Positions 54,043 to 63,146 of a stretch of 64,000 bases of DNA are shown here, in pieces. The DNA lies in NCBI GenBank assembly GCA_001603075.1, contig LVBB01000069.1:1-64000 (forward strand). The letters are read 5' to 3'. Each line of letters opens with the position of its first letter. The stretch's first letter is position 1. The notes beneath the pieces were generated by a model, which did not search any database, had not been told where the DNA came from, and saw nothing but the letters and a program-made list of their open reading frames with translations. Both the position numbers and the translations under genes were made by a program. Source of the DNA: Phycisphaerales bacterium Planc_01. GTDB lineage: Bacteria > Planctomycetota > Phycisphaerae > Sedimentisphaerales > Anaerobacaceae.

Positions 54043-55029
54043 ATGAGCGAAACCCAGCGACAACCATCCGCGTCTTTGTCCCGACGCGCATTCCTGCAGT
54101 CGGCCGCTGCGGCCGCCGCCGCCCTTCACCTGGCCGATGTCCCGACCGGGGCCTCGCAGGGCGCCGGCAAAGTCAGGTTCTACAAGAACCTCGGGCACGG
54201 CCACATCGGCGTCCGAGCAAATCAACAACAGGCCCTGGATTACGCGGTGAAATTCGGATTCGAGGGGATCACACCGAACCCCGGTGAATTCGAGAACCGC
54301 TCGGCCGCCGAGATCCGCGACTGGGTCGAGACCATGAAGAGCAAGGGCGTTCGGTATGGCGCCGCCGGTCTGTCCGTCGAGTTCCGGCGGGACCAGGAGA
54401 GCTTCGAGCGCGGCCTCGAACGTCTGCCCAAAGAGGCCGCCATCCTGCGGCAACTCGGCGTCACGCGCGTGGCGACCTGGATCCTGCCCGGCCACGGGGA
54501 GCTGACGTATCTGCAGAACTTCAAGCAGCACGAGAGACGCCTGCGCGAGGCGGCCAAAGTGCTCGGCGACCACGGTATCCGGCTGGGTCTGGAATTCGTC
54601 GGGCCGCGCACCAGCCGGGCAAGAAATCGCTTCCCCTTCATCTGCGCCCAGAACGACATGATGGAGCTGGTCGAGGCCATCGGCACGCCGAACGTTGGCC
54701 TGCTGATGGACAGTTGGCACTGGTATACCTCGCACGGGACCGTCGAGGAACTGCTGACGCTGTCGAACAAGGACATCGTCCACGTCCACGTCAACGACGC
54801 CCCCGCCGGTATTGCGGTCGATGAGCAGGTCGATAATCGCCGGGCCCTGCCCGTGACGACGGGTGTGATCGACATGAAGGGATTCATCAACGCCCTGGTG
54901 AAGATCGGCTACGATGGCCCCGTCGAATGCGAGCCATTCGATCAGCAATTGCGACAGACCGACGCCGAGACGGCGCTACAGAAGACCGCCGACGCCCTGA
55001 AGCGCGTGTGGGCACTGATCGACTCGTGA
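54043..55029 (+). CDS. Tat-exported sugar phosphate isomerase/epimerase-like TIM barrel
   Basis: 328 residues from the ATG at 54043 (GGAGAAACGACC upstream). Twin-arginine signal SRRAFLQSAAAAAAALHLAD. The barrel has FGFEGITPNPGEF, RVATWILPGHGE, GIRLGLEFVGPRTSRARNRF, NVGLLMDSWHWYTSHG, VHVHVNDAPAG and GPVECEPFD. The Glu, Asp-His and Glu residues fit the metal site of the xylose-isomerase-like family (AP endonuclease 2 type). Export to the periplasm suggests an oligosaccharide or sugar-derivative substrate; none can be named. Confidence 0.8.
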   Translation: MSETQRQPSASLSRRAFLQSAAAAAAALHLADVPTGASQGAGKVRFYKNLGHGHIGVRANQQQALDYAVKFGFEGITPNPGEFENRSAAEIRDWVETMKSKGVRYGAAGLSVEFRRDQESFERGLERLPKEAAILRQLGVTRVATWILPGHGELTYLQNFKQHERRLREAAKVLGDHGIRLGLEFVGPRTSRARNRFPFICAQNDMMELVEAIGTPNVGLLMDSWHWYTSHGTVEELLTLSNKDIVHVHVNDAPAGIAVDEQVDNRRALPVTTGVIDMKGFINALVKIGYDGPVECEPFDQQLRQTDAETALQKTADALKRVWALIDS

Positions 55030-55076
55030 CTCGGCCCGGTGTACTGAGAACCGCCGTAAGCCTCCGTCGCGCTGGG

Positions 55077-55859
55077 CTACCACACAGGAAGAGGCCCGCT
55101 GAGCGGCCAACTCAGTTCGAACGTGCTGCCCACGGGATAGGGTGAGACGGACTCGACGTGGCCATCCACAAAGACCGCGTTGACCATGCCTCCATCCAAG
55201 TTTCCGCGCGGGGTCCGATGGAATGTCCCGAAGCTGTCGGCTCCGTTGGACGGTATGGCACGGAGGTTATTGTCGTTGATCCCGGCCACATTGATCTCCG
55301 GAATGACCCATGTGTTTTCCTCGGCAAAGTAGAACACACCTGCGGGATTGTGCACCCGCGTTTCCTGTTGCAGATTCTTGATCGCCTCTTGATAAGCGGC
55401 GGGGACCGATTGCCAGGCATCGCCGTTGAGATAGGAGTTCATCGTATAGCCGAACTGCGGCTCGACGGGAATCGTCCTCCCGCCGCAACGATGACACCCC
55501 CTCGTCCTGGCCACGACATCGAAGGCGGGACAAAGGTGGATGTCCAGACCCTTCAGATAAGGCCACAGCACACCGGCGAACTCCGGATGGCGATTGAGAT
55601 TCTTGCTCTCATCGTGCCAGTTGCAGTTGACGCCCTCCGCGTTGAAAAGCCATGTAAAGGAAAACGGGAACTTGAAGTTGTTATCGTCGGAGTACATACG
55701 CCCTGCCAAGGCATATTGGCGAAGGTTGGACTTGCAGCCGATCATCCGCGCCTGTTCCCTTGCCATCTGGAGCCCGGGCATCAGAATGGCCATCAAAATG
55801 GCGATCACCGCAATCACGACCAGCAGTTCAATGAGTGTGAATCCTGCGTTTCGCTTCAT
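55077..55859 (-). CDS. Type II secretion/type IV pilus-like pseudopilin with planctomycete C-terminus
   Basis: 260 residues from the ATG at 55859 (AAGGAG upstream); the open frame extends to 56744 but that part is a shadow of the next gene. [20 protein letters not shown] is a prepilin cleavage/methylation motif. [20 protein letters not shown] and the terminal [20 protein letters not shown] are the features of the DUF1559-like planctomycete family, whose H-x9-DG-type tail is here close to DGHV. Cys pairs (HRCGG, HLC) may form disulfides. Probably assembled in the envelope by a pseudopilus machine encoded elsewhere. Confidence 0.88.
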   Translation of the reverse strand: MKRNAGFTLIELLVVIAVIAILMAILMPGLQMAREQARMIGCKSNLRQYALAGRMYSDDNNFKFPFSFTWLFNAEGVNCNWHDESKNLNRHPEFAGVLWPYLKGLDIHLCPAFDVVARTRGCHRCGGRTIPVEPQFGYTMNSYLNGDAWQSVPAAYQEAIKNLQQETRVHNPAGVFYFAEENTWVIPEINVAGINDNNLRAIPSNGADSFGTFHRTPRGNLDGGMVNAVFVDGHVESVSPYPVGSTFELSWPLSGPLPVW

Positions 55860-56093
55860 GATGGCACTCCTTATCCTGTCGACAGCACCGCCGTTTTGAA
55901 ATGACTCGATGACAAGACACCTACCGAGTTGCCCGTATTCCCAGACACATTCCAGATTATCCCCCTTGCCGGCCGCGGTGTCAAGGCCATTTCGCCGGCC
56001 AGGGCCCCGAAAACCGGGATCTCGTGAAATCTTCCCCCGGCTCGACCGACTACCCTGGCAGATGGAAAGAACCCTATGAAGGAGTGTTCGATC

Positions 56094-56771
56094 ATGAGCC
56101 TGGACCATTCCCACATCACGGTACGCAAGCATTCGTTCCTGTCCAGCGCGGCCTTCGGGCTCAGCGCCGTCGTCATCACGGTGGTGGTCAGTCTGACGGT
56201 GGTGTTGCTGTATGGCGTCCACCTGGCCGGCGAGAAGTCCGAGCGGGTCATCTCGCTGGCTCATGGCGTTATCCACGGCCTGCCGGAGTTCCGCCAGTCG
56301 CTGCCGCCGGCCCTGTCGGACATGCTGGACGACCGCCGCCAGCCGGATTACCGCCGCGAGTTGACCATCGACGCCCGGGTCGTCACCGCCCCCGGCTCGC
56401 ACGGGCGGACCCGGACGGCCATCGAGATCACCAACAACGGCTCCGAGGTCGTCTCGCTCCTGTCGCTGCGGGTGGTCCTGCTGGACGATAACGGCGGCCT
56501 GCTGACCGAATCGCAGGAATGGGCGGCCACCCCCTTCGCCGCCGACCATGACTGGCGGGGACCGATCCTGCCCGGCTCGCACCGGCGGTTCGTCTGCTCG
56601 GGCGGCCATCTGTACGACGTCGGCCCGCTGGACAACGTCCGGCCGGAGATCGAGATCACCGAGCTGCGGGTCTGGAACGGTCCGGAAACACAGCCGCACC
56701 TGCCCGGCGACGGGCCCGCCGAGCCGGCCTCCGCTTCCGCCCATGCCCTGCCGGCCGGCAACGGATCGTGA
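56094..56771 (+). CDS. Single-pass membrane protein of unknown function with an Ig-like outer domain
   Basis: 225 residues from the ATG at 56094, nine bases after AAGGAG. A single helix [20 protein letters not shown] follows a short cytoplasmic tail. The outside part has a beta-sandwich ([20 protein letters not shown], then [18 protein letters not shown]) and a proline/alanine-rich tail. It is divergent from the pseudopilin gene with 234 bp between them. No family was recognised. Confidence 0.62.
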   Translation: MSLDHSHITVRKHSFLSSAAFGLSAVVITVVVSLTVVLLYGVHLAGEKSERVISLAHGVIHGLPEFRQSLPPALSDMLDDRRQPDYRRELTIDARVVTAPGSHGRTRTAIEITNNGSEVVSLLSLRVVLLDDNGGLLTESQEWAATPFAADHDWRGPILPGSHRRFVCSGGHLYDVGPLDNVRPEIEITELRVWNGPETQPHLPGDGPAEPASASAHALPAGNGS

Positions 56772-56961
56772 AGACCCCAGCCGGCAGCCTGCCGCTACCG
56801 CGAAAGGTGCGATATTTCAGGAAGAATCTGTAGTCTTCGACTCATCTTCACCCCCGGTTCTGCCGATAGTGCAGAGCAGCGACCGAAATGTGCGCCGTCG
56901 CTCCAGGGCGCCCGCCCTGGAAACGGCGCCATCAGGTCTGCATCAGGAGAAGGGTGAAAAG

Positions 56962-57831
56962 ATGAGAAGACACACTGTATTCAGAGCCATTCGTATCGTA
57001 CTGGTCGTCCTGACGCTCGCATTCGTCGGCATCGGCGCATCGTGCATGAAGAAGGCGGCGACGGCCTCGCAGGAACCGCTCTACTCGTGCGTGGTGTTCG
57101 CGGACGGCGACGCCGGCGAGACCACGTTCGACGCCGCGTACGCCGACTACGCCCACTTGCTGGGACCGGCGACCCCGGAGGACATCCTGAGTCACCTCCA
57201 GCGGCGTCTCGGCTCCCTGGACCAGCTCAAACAGCACTACCATCGGACCTTCACCGAGGGATTGCCGGCCCTGGTCAAGGACGCCTTTACACCGGATTGG
57301 GATACGTGGGCCGAGTGGCAGGTCTTCGCCGAGAAGTTCGGTCCGGGCGACGAATTGTGGCAGTTCGCCCTGCCCGCATCGAGCGCAGGGGGCCAACGCA
57401 CTGTGCGTGGCTACGCGATCGTCCGCGACGGCAGCCTGCACGCGATGCTCCTGGACCGGACCGTGGTCTTCCATGCGAGCTGCGCCGACTACGCGCCGAT
57501 GCTCCAAGGGGTCGCCGACGAAGAACAGATCGTGGCGTGGAAACGGCAGCGATTCGACAGCCTCGAAGAACTGCGGCGGCACTACGGCGACCATTTCGGC
57601 CCGGATTCGACGCGGATTCTCCTGGAGGAAGAGTGCCGCCTCGATGAAAGCGGCAGTCCATCGACCAAGTGGGACCGCTGGCATGTCTTCGGGCGTCGGT
57701 ACCAGGCGGGCGATCAACTATGGTACTTCGAGTCGCCGGCTGCGACGTGGAACGGACCGTTCGGACGCTGCGGCTATCTCATCACGCGCGACGGCCGGAT
57801 CCACGCCATTCTCGTCGTCGCCATCAGTTGA
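56962..57831 (+). CDS. Exported protein of unknown function with an internal duplication
   Basis: 289 residues with a signal anchor (IRIVLVVLTLAFVGIGASC). Two repeats of about 120 residues are visible. SLDQLKQHYHRTF corresponds to SLEELRRHYGDHF, WAEWQVFAEKFGPGDELWQF to WDRWHVFGRRYQAGDQLWYF, and GYAIVRDGSLHAMLL to GYLITRDGRIHAILV. Each repeat ends in a beta-hairpin-like IxRDGxxHAxL. No family was recognised; the fold may be a symmetric dimer-like binding protein. Confidence 0.6.
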   Translation: MRRHTVFRAIRIVLVVLTLAFVGIGASCMKKAATASQEPLYSCVVFADGDAGETTFDAAYADYAHLLGPATPEDILSHLQRRLGSLDQLKQHYHRTFTEGLPALVKDAFTPDWDTWAEWQVFAEKFGPGDELWQFALPASSAGGQRTVRGYAIVRDGSLHAMLLDRTVVFHASCADYAPMLQGVADEEQIVAWKRQRFDSLEELRRHYGDHFGPDSTRILLEEECRLDESGSPSTKWDRWHVFGRRYQAGDQLWYFESPAATWNGPFGRCGYLITRDGRIHAILVVAIS

Positions 57832-58095
57832 ACAATCGATACAGAGCGGCGAGCCCTCACAGACGCACCGACCGGACGAACCGCCCGCCAGGAAAAGAAG
57901 GGGGATCTGCTTCAGCGTCGCCATCTTCGTGCCGATAGACGGAGCAGTTGAATCAGGCTTCGAAGGAGGGCCAGATGGTGGAGCGCCTCGGAGGGCATTC
58001 CCGAACATCCGCCGCCGACCGTGACGATGAGCGTCGCGCCGGCGGCTGTTCTATTGTCGCGGCGGACCGCTCGGATTTTTTTGCGAAAAAAGCAC
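57832..58095. other. Intergenic region with an A/T tract upstream of the tRNA promoter
   Basis: 264 bp without a supported gene. A T7 run and an A6 run separated by GCG (58076-58091) sit just upstream of the -35 box, in the place of an UP element for a stable-RNA promoter. Confidence 0.5.
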
Positions 58096-58124
58096 TTGTC
58101 AGGCCACGAGTGCGTAGGTATACT
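58096..58124 (+). promoter_or_regulatory. Strong sigma-70-type promoter of tRNA-Gly
   Basis: TTGTCA at 58096-58101 and TATACT at 58119-58124 with a 17-bp spacer. Transcription would start near 58131, eight bases before the mature tRNA. The A/T tract just upstream resembles an UP element. Confidence 0.75.
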
Positions 58125-58138
58125 CCAAGCGTTTTAAC

Positions 58139-58210
58139 GCGGGCGTAGCTCAGTGGTAGAGCGTCACGTTGCCAACGTGAATGTCGTGAGTTCAAGTCTC
58201 ATCGCCCGCT
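58139..58210 (+). tRNA. tRNA-Gly (anticodon GCC)
   Basis: The acceptor stem GCGGGCG pairs with CGCCCGC. The D-stem is GCTC/GAGC, the anticodon stem TCACG/CGTGA encloses loop TTGCCAA, and the T-stem is GTGAG/CTCAT. The anticodon is GCC. CCA is not encoded. It is transcribed in the same direction as tig. Confidence 0.97.
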
Positions 58211-58274
58211 TTTAGGGGGTTTCTCCCAGGGATGGGGCCCTTCAGACGTGTTTGGGCGTCGGGGAACCATATAG

Positions 58275-58406
58275 TATCGGCGAGTTACCGACTAACGGGT
58301 AGTTTGGCGTTGGTCGCCGATATGCTAAGCCTGGCTGCCTGCGGCGGCCGGGCCGGACATGGCGATCATCGGGCTAAGGGAGGTGTCCTCCCTGAGGCCT
58401 TTTTTG
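58275..58406 (+). promoter_or_regulatory. Structured leader between tRNA-Gly and tig, ending in a terminator-like hairpin
   Basis: A 9-bp perfect inverted repeat TATCGGCGA (58275-58283) and TCGCCGATA (58314-58322) encloses a smaller ACTA-ACGGG-TAGT hairpin. GGCTGCC-TGC-GGCGGCC follows. The last hairpin AGGGAGG-TGT-CCTCCCT (58377-58393) is followed by a T-run near 58400. It could terminate the tRNA transcript, attenuate tig, or be a small RNA. TATAGT at 58270 may be a -10 box but has no good -35. Confidence 0.55.
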
Positions 58407-58452
58407 TTTATAGGAATCAAGCAGAATTCACCGTCTGTCTGGGAGCACGAAG

Positions 58453-59982
58453 ATGGAGGAAGAAACGAAGGACTCGACCGCCTCAACGAACCAGGAGCAG
58501 GAGACGCCGCGAACCGCCAAGAACACCGTCACCGTCGAGGACGCCGGGCCCTGTAAGAAGAAAGTCAGCATCGAGATCCCTGAAGAGAGCATCAAGGAAG
58601 CCATCGACGAGCAGTACAAAGAGCTGGGGCGCGAGGCCGTCCTGCCGGGCTTCCGCAAGGGTCGGGCCCCCCGCCGTCTGCTGGAGAAGCGATTCGGCAA
58701 GGAGACCAACGAGCAGATCAAGCTCAAGCTCCTGGCCGAGGCCAGTGAAGCGGCGATCAAGGACAAGGAACTGGATATCCTCGGCGATCCGGACATCGAC
58801 TTCGAGAAGATCGAGCTTCCGACCGCCGGTCCGATGAAGTTCGAGTTCGAGGCGGAAGTGCGGCCCGAGTTCGAGCTGCCCAATCTCGAGAAGATCCCGG
58901 TCAAGCGGGAGAAGCTGACGGTCACCGACGAGCAGATCAGCCGCGAGATCGACCAACTGCGTCGCTGGTCCGGCGTCTGGGCGCCGCGGGAAGACGGCCA
59001 GGTCGAGGCCGACGACCAGATCATCGCCGATGTGCTGCTCCGGCCCGAGTTGAGCGAAGAGGAGAAGGCCAAGCAGGCCGAGGCCGCCGAGAAGGCCGAG
59101 AAAGGCGAGGAATCGGAGCAGAGCCCCGTGCTCGAAGCCGAGACCAAACTGGACAACACGGAGATCTACGTGCGGTCCCAGGGCTTCGTCGGCGCCGTTC
59201 CGGTCGAGAAACTCGATGAATGGCTCGGCGGCGCCAAGGTCGGCCAGACTCGAACGACCACCGTCGAGGTGCCCAAGACCTACTTCCGGGAAGAATATCG
59301 CGGGCGAAAAGTCGAGATCGAGGTGACGGTCAAGGAGATCAAGTATCTCAAGCCCGCCGAGATGAATGAACAATTCCTCGAGCGCTACGGCGTCGAGAGC
59401 GAGGCGGAACTTCGCGAGCGCGTTCAGGACAACCTGCAACAGCAGCAGGAATCCCGCATCCGCCAGGACATGAGCGAGCAGATCTACCAGTATCTGCTCG
59501 ACCACAGCAGTTTCGACCTTCCGCTGGACATCGTGGCCCGCCAGGCCGGCACGATCCTGCAGCGCCAGTACATCAACCTCCTCCAGCGGGGCTTGTCCCG
59601 CCAGCAGGTCGAAGAGCAGATGGAGCAGCTTCGCGCCGGCAGCGAGGAGCAGGCCAAGGAGCAGCTCAAGACCTTCTTCATCATGGACAAAGTGGCCGAT
59701 AAACTGGAGATCGAGGTCACCGAGGAGGAAATCAACGGACACATCGCCCAGATCGCCATCCAGCGGGGACAGCGGCCGGAAAAAATGAAGGAGCAGATGG
59801 AACGCGACGGCTCGCTGGCCCAGTTCCGCATGGACGTTCGCCAGAACAAATGTATAAACAAGCTGCTCGAAACAGCCGATATCACTGAACAAGAGGCTCA
59901 GGCAACCGAAGCCAAGCCCAAGAAGGCAAAGAAGACCGCCAAGAAATCGGCAGAGGATACGGCCGAAAAGGAAGACCAGTAG
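58453..59982 (+). CDS. tig: Trigger factor, ribosome-associated chaperone
   Basis: 509 residues. The ribosome-docking signature is VLPGFRKGRAPRRLLEKRFG near 73-92. A PPIase domain with an acidic, Lys/Glu-rich insert (SEEEKAKQAEAAEKAEKGEE) follows. The C-terminal helical arms (LLDHSSFDLPLDIVARQAGT, then IEVTEEEINGHIAQIAIQRG) are typical. The protein is longer than E. coli Tig (432 residues) because of the N-terminal acidic tail, the insert and a Lys-rich C-terminal tail (KPKKAKKTAKKS). GGGAG lies seven bases before the ATG. Next to clpP, as in many bacteria. Confidence 0.95.
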   Translation: MEEETKDSTASTNQEQETPRTAKNTVTVEDAGPCKKKVSIEIPEESIKEAIDEQYKELGREAVLPGFRKGRAPRRLLEKRFGKETNEQIKLKLLAEASEAAIKDKELDILGDPDIDFEKIELPTAGPMKFEFEAEVRPEFELPNLEKIPVKREKLTVTDEQISREIDQLRRWSGVWAPREDGQVEADDQIIADVLLRPELSEEEKAKQAEAAEKAEKGEESEQSPVLEAETKLDNTEIYVRSQGFVGAVPVEKLDEWLGGAKVGQTRTTTVEVPKTYFREEYRGRKVEIEVTVKEIKYLKPAEMNEQFLERYGVESEAELRERVQDNLQQQQESRIRQDMSEQIYQYLLDHSSFDLPLDIVARQAGTILQRQYINLLQRGLSRQQVEEQMEQLRAGSEEQAKEQLKTFFIMDKVADKLEIEVTEEEINGHIAQIAIQRGQRPEKMKEQMERDGSLAQFRMDVRQNKCINKLLETADITEQEAQATEAKPKKAKKTAKKSAEDTAEKEDQ

Positions 59983-59993
59983 AGGGATACCGC

Positions 59994-60701
59994 ATGTCCA
60001 TAGAGCACCCAGTGAGACCCTTCGCCAGCTATAACGACGCCTACAACCAGTATGGCGGCGGCCAATACCAGCGGTTTCGCCAGATGAGTCTGGACGACAT
60101 GCTGCTGGAGAACCGGATCGTGTTTCTGATCGGTGAGATCAACTACGCCCGGGCGGCCGAAGTCATCATGAAGATGCTGTATCTGGACAATCTCAAGCGC
60201 GGGCGGGAAATCAGCCTCTACATCAACTCGCCGGGCGGGACCGTCGACGACACGATGGCCATCTACGATACGATCCGTTTTGTGGGCTCGCCGGTGGCGA
60301 CCTACTGCATCGGCCGGGCTCAGTCGGGCGGCGCGCTGGTCCTGGCGGCCGGGACCAAGGGCAGCCGGTACGCCCTGCCCCACGCCAAGGTCATGCTTCA
60401 CCAACCCTGGGGCGGCGTCACGGGACAGGCCTCGGATATCAAGATCCAGGCCGAGGAGATCCTCAAGTCCAAGAAGGTCCTCGCCGAGATCTTCGCCAAG
60501 CACACAGGCCAACCCGTTGCGAAGATCATCGAAGAGACCGAGCGCGATCGCTATATGAGCGCGCAGGAGGCCAAGGACTACGGGCTGATCGACGAGGTGC
60601 TCCAGGAGGACGAGAAGAAGGATCAGCCGGCGACCACCGAGGACAAGGGCGCCAAGGACGAGCACAAGACAGACACGACATCGTCGGACGACAAGAGCTG
60701 A
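59994..60701 (+). CDS. clpP1: ClpP protease paralogue 1, Asp of the triad replaced by Glu
   Basis: 235 residues. The Clp core is present ([26 protein letters not shown]). Ser111 lies in GRAQSGGA where most ClpP have GQAASMGA, and His136 in MLHQPW. The position of the catalytic Asp in ERDTERDR reads EETERDR, so Glu181 replaces it. The C-terminus adds a charged tail of about 35 residues ([12 protein letters not shown]). It lies 11 bp after tig and 37 bp before clpP2. It may form mixed rings with ClpP2 and could be less active or regulatory. Confidence 0.9.
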   Translation: MSIEHPVRPFASYNDAYNQYGGGQYQRFRQMSLDDMLLENRIVFLIGEINYARAAEVIMKMLYLDNLKRGREISLYINSPGGTVDDTMAIYDTIRFVGSPVATYCIGRAQSGGALVLAAGTKGSRYALPHAKVMLHQPWGGVTGQASDIKIQAEEILKSKKVLAEIFAKHTGQPVAKIIEETERDRYMSAQEAKDYGLIDEVLQEDEKKDQPATTEDKGAKDEHKTDTTSSDDKS

Positions 60702-60738
60702 CCGATCGCCGACTCTGACCAGCGAAGGAAAGATACAG

Positions 60739-61380
60739 ATGGCTGTGAATGAGCAATTGGTGCCTATCGTTATCGAGAAAACCGGTCGCGGGGAACGGGC
60801 GTACGACATCTTCAGCCGCCTCCTGAAGGATCGGATCATCTTTCTGGGCGGCCCGGTCAACGACGCCGTGGCCAACCTGATGATCGCGCAGATGCTGTTC
60901 CTGAGCAATGAGGACAGCAAGAGCGACATCCATTTCTACATCAATTCGCCCGGCGGGTCGATCACCGCCGGCCTGGCAATCTACGACACGATGCAGTTCC
61001 TTCGTTGCGACGTCGCGACCTACTGCGTCGGCCAGGCCGCCAGCATGGGCGCCGTGCTCCTGGCCGGCGGACATGCGGGAAAGCGGTTCCTGCTCAACAA
61101 CAACCGCGTCCTCCTGCATCAGCCCCACATCATGGGCGTCATGGAAGGGGCGGCCACCGACCTCGACATCGAAGCCCAGGAGATTCTTCGCCTGCGGAGC
61201 CGGCTGTACGACATCCTCGCCAAACACACCGGCCAGACGCCCGAGAAGATCGAGAAGGACTGCGACCGGAACCTCTGGCTCGGCGCCGAGGAATCCATCG
61301 AGTATGGACTGGCCGACCGGATCCTTCAGAAGGCACCGGAGATTGTCAAAGACCGTGAGAAGGACGACGACGAAAAGTAG
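60739..61380 (+). CDS. clpP2: ClpP protease paralogue 2, canonical catalytic subunit
   Basis: 213 residues. The triad is Ser102 (GQAASMGAV), His127 (LLHQPHI) and Asp174 (IEKDCDRN). The [18 protein letters not shown] block and the adaptor-facing N-terminal loop are normal. It is separated from clpP1 by 37 bp, and clpX is not within the window. This subunit is likely to carry the proteolytic activity of the complex. Confidence 0.93.
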   Translation: MAVNEQLVPIVIEKTGRGERAYDIFSRLLKDRIIFLGGPVNDAVANLMIAQMLFLSNEDSKSDIHFYINSPGGSITAGLAIYDTMQFLRCDVATYCVGQAASMGAVLLAGGHAGKRFLLNNNRVLLHQPHIMGVMEGAATDLDIEAQEILRLRSRLYDILAKHTGQTPEKIEKDCDRNLWLGAEESIEYGLADRILQKAPEIVKDREKDDDEK

Positions 61381-61402
61381 CCCCCGGCTTCTGTGCGATC
61401 GC

Positions 61403-62047
61403 ATGGGAGTTCGTGTGTCGCGAGGTCACGTGTTCATCGCCTGTGGCCTCGCGGTCATCGGCTCGGCGTTTCTGTTTGTGGCCGGTTGCGGCATCGGCAG
61501 CGAGAGAAAGAGCCCGGCCGAGATCAAGACCCAGCAGATTGCGCGGGAGAAGACCGAGCTGATGCGGGACCTCCAGCAGACGCGGGCCGAGAACGTCCAA
61601 CTGGCCGAGCAGATCCAGGCCCTCTCGGTCCTTCCCCCGGACAAGCGGGCCAATCCCTATCAGCTCAAGCGGGTCAAGATCACCCGCTACAGCAACTTCT
61701 ACGACAAGGACAACGACGGCCGGCGGGAGAAGCTCATCGTCTACATCGAGCCCATCGACACCGAGGGCGACGCGATCAAGGCCGCCGGTACGGTGGACGT
61801 GCAGCTCTGGAACCTCAACAACCTCAATGGCGAGGCGATGCTTGGACAGTGGCGGGTCGAGCCGAATGAGTTGCGAAGGCTCTGGTACGACACGCTCGTC
61901 TCCGCCAGCTATCGCCTGACCTTTGACGCACCGGAACAACTGGACGTCCTGGCGGAACCTCTTACCCTCAAGATGACGTTCACCGACTATCTGACCGGCG
62001 AGATCTTCCGGGACCAGTACGCCATCGATCCCCGCGTCCACCATTAG
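61403..62047 (+). CDS. Lipoprotein with a coiled coil, function unknown
   Basis: 214 residues from the ATG at 61403; a GTG four codons in has a better GGGAG. Signal peptide ends at lipobox FLFVAGC. A charged coiled coil (REKTELMRDLQQTRAENVQL) is followed by a beta-domain (YSNFYDKDNDGRREKLIVYI, then VDVQLWNLNNLNGEAMLGQW). It lies 22 bp after clpP2 but the spacer is short of regulatory signals. Its stop overlaps the convergent pgeF-like gene stop by 3 bp. Confidence 0.65.
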   Translation: MGVRVSRGHVFIACGLAVIGSAFLFVAGCGIGSERKSPAEIKTQQIAREKTELMRDLQQTRAENVQLAEQIQALSVLPPDKRANPYQLKRVKITRYSNFYDKDNDGRREKLIVYIEPIDTEGDAIKAAGTVDVQLWNLNNLNGEAMLGQWRVEPNELRRLWYDTLVSASYRLTFDAPEQLDVLAEPLTLKMTFTDYLTGEIFRDQYAIDPRVHH

Positions 62048-62853
62048 TCTCGCTGTCGCGAAGGCCACAGCCCGATCGCAGCGGCGAAACGCCCGGCCGA
62101 CTCCCCTTCCCGGCGATGGCTGGGAAACACGCCATTGTGGCACATCGTGCAGACTCCGGCCGCGTGAATGGACGAGGACGGCACACCGGTGCGAATCAGG
62201 GCGTCGGCGTTGGCCGCCCAGAGATCGAAGTGGTCTTTGCCGCCGGGTCCCGGATGAAAGAACGATGCCGCGTGGCAACCGATTCCCTCAATCGCCGCGG
62301 CACGAACCTCTTCGCCCACCTCATAGCACTCCGGCCCCGCCGACGGGCAGATGCACGCGACCAGATCGCCCGCAGCGCAACCCGACTCGACCATGGTCCG
62401 CACGACGTTCGGGACGATCCTGGCGACCGTGGCCCGCCAGGAGGCATGGGCGAAACCGACGGCTTGGTGCCGCCGGTCGGCGATCAGCACGATCGGGCAG
62501 TCGCCGCTCTTGCCCAGCAGCGCCAACGAGCGGCTTGTCGTGACCAGTCCATCGGCGCGTCCCGCACAACCAGCGGCATCGCAGACAAGAACCTCGCCGC
62601 CGTGGACCTGCTCCAGAAAGGCGGCATCATCCAACTCGAGAAGCTGTGCGATCTCGCGGCCGGCGAGACTCGTCTCGTGGCGAACCCGCGCTACGTCCGG
62701 TCCCTGCCGAGTCGTAACGAGGTGCGGAACGCCGAGGGTCTCCAATGCCGCGAACCGGCCGATCCGCCAGCCGTTCGCCGATTCCTCCAAACGGAACCCG
62801 CCATTTGACCTCAGATGAGATTCAGGATTCAGGGGCTGCTTCCTGGCGATCAT
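62044..62853 (-). CDS. PgeF/YfiH-family protein (peptidoglycan editing factor / multicopper polyphenol oxidase type)
   Basis: 269 residues from the ATG at 62853 (MIARKQPLNPESH). FLEQVHGGEVLVCDAAG, SGDCPIVLIAD and VGFAHASWRATVARI hold the conserved His-Cys-His active-site residues. CICPSAGPECYEV and FDLWAANADALI are conserved family blocks. Family members hydrolyse purine nucleosides or correct peptidoglycan precursors. The start lies inside the end of the small basic gene at 62822-62989, in a different frame. Confidence 0.9.
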   Translation of the reverse strand: MIARKQPLNPESHLRSNGGFRLEESANGWRIGRFAALETLGVPHLVTTRQGPDVARVRHETSLAGREIAQLLELDDAAFLEQVHGGEVLVCDAAGCAGRADGLVTTSRSLALLGKSGDCPIVLIADRRHQAVGFAHASWRATVARIVPNVVRTMVESGCAAGDLVACICPSAGPECYEVGEEVRAAAIEGIGCHAASFFHPGPGGKDHFDLWAANADALIRTGVPSSSIHAAGVCTMCHNGVFPSHRREGESAGRFAAAIGLWPSRQRD

Positions 62854-62989
62854 CGTCGTGGGCCGCCTCCGGGACCTCACTGCCGTCCTGGCTGTTCTTG
62901 GTAAGCTTGCGTTGCAGTTTCTCCTCCTTTTTCTTCTTCTTGGCGATTTCCCTGCCACGCTTCGCGAATTTGTAGTTGTCTCTTGCCAA
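62822..62989 (-). CDS. Small basic protein (55 residues), TTG start
   Basis: Too short to be found by length alone. The TTG at 62989 follows AAGGAGG at a 5-base spacing. The protein begins MARDNYKFAKRGREIAKKKK, has a basic helical body and ends with an acidic tail (EAAHDDDRQEAAPES). N-terminal DNYKFxKRxRExAKKKKxEEK sequences recur in small bacterial proteins of unknown function, as far as I recall. It overlaps the start of the PgeF-like gene by 32 bp, so the two are probably coupled. Confidence 0.68.
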   Translation of the reverse strand: MARDNYKFAKRGREIAKKKKKEEKLQRKLTKNSQDGSEVPEAAHDDDRQEAAPES

Positions 62990-63146
62990 TACGGCCTCCT
63001 TGGTCCGGCATTGCCGATCTCACGCGTCGAATCCCGGGGCTATCAGACCTGGCCCACGAACAGGCGATACCCGTTCATACTTGATATCGCCCCACAAGTC
63101 ATGTGATTTGTGCCGATTCTCTCCGGCACCCTCGCACTCGTATCCG

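Noticed and set aside
52771-54948. 725-codon minus-strand open frame
   Set aside because: Shadow of the DUF4097-like and Tat-isomerase genes.
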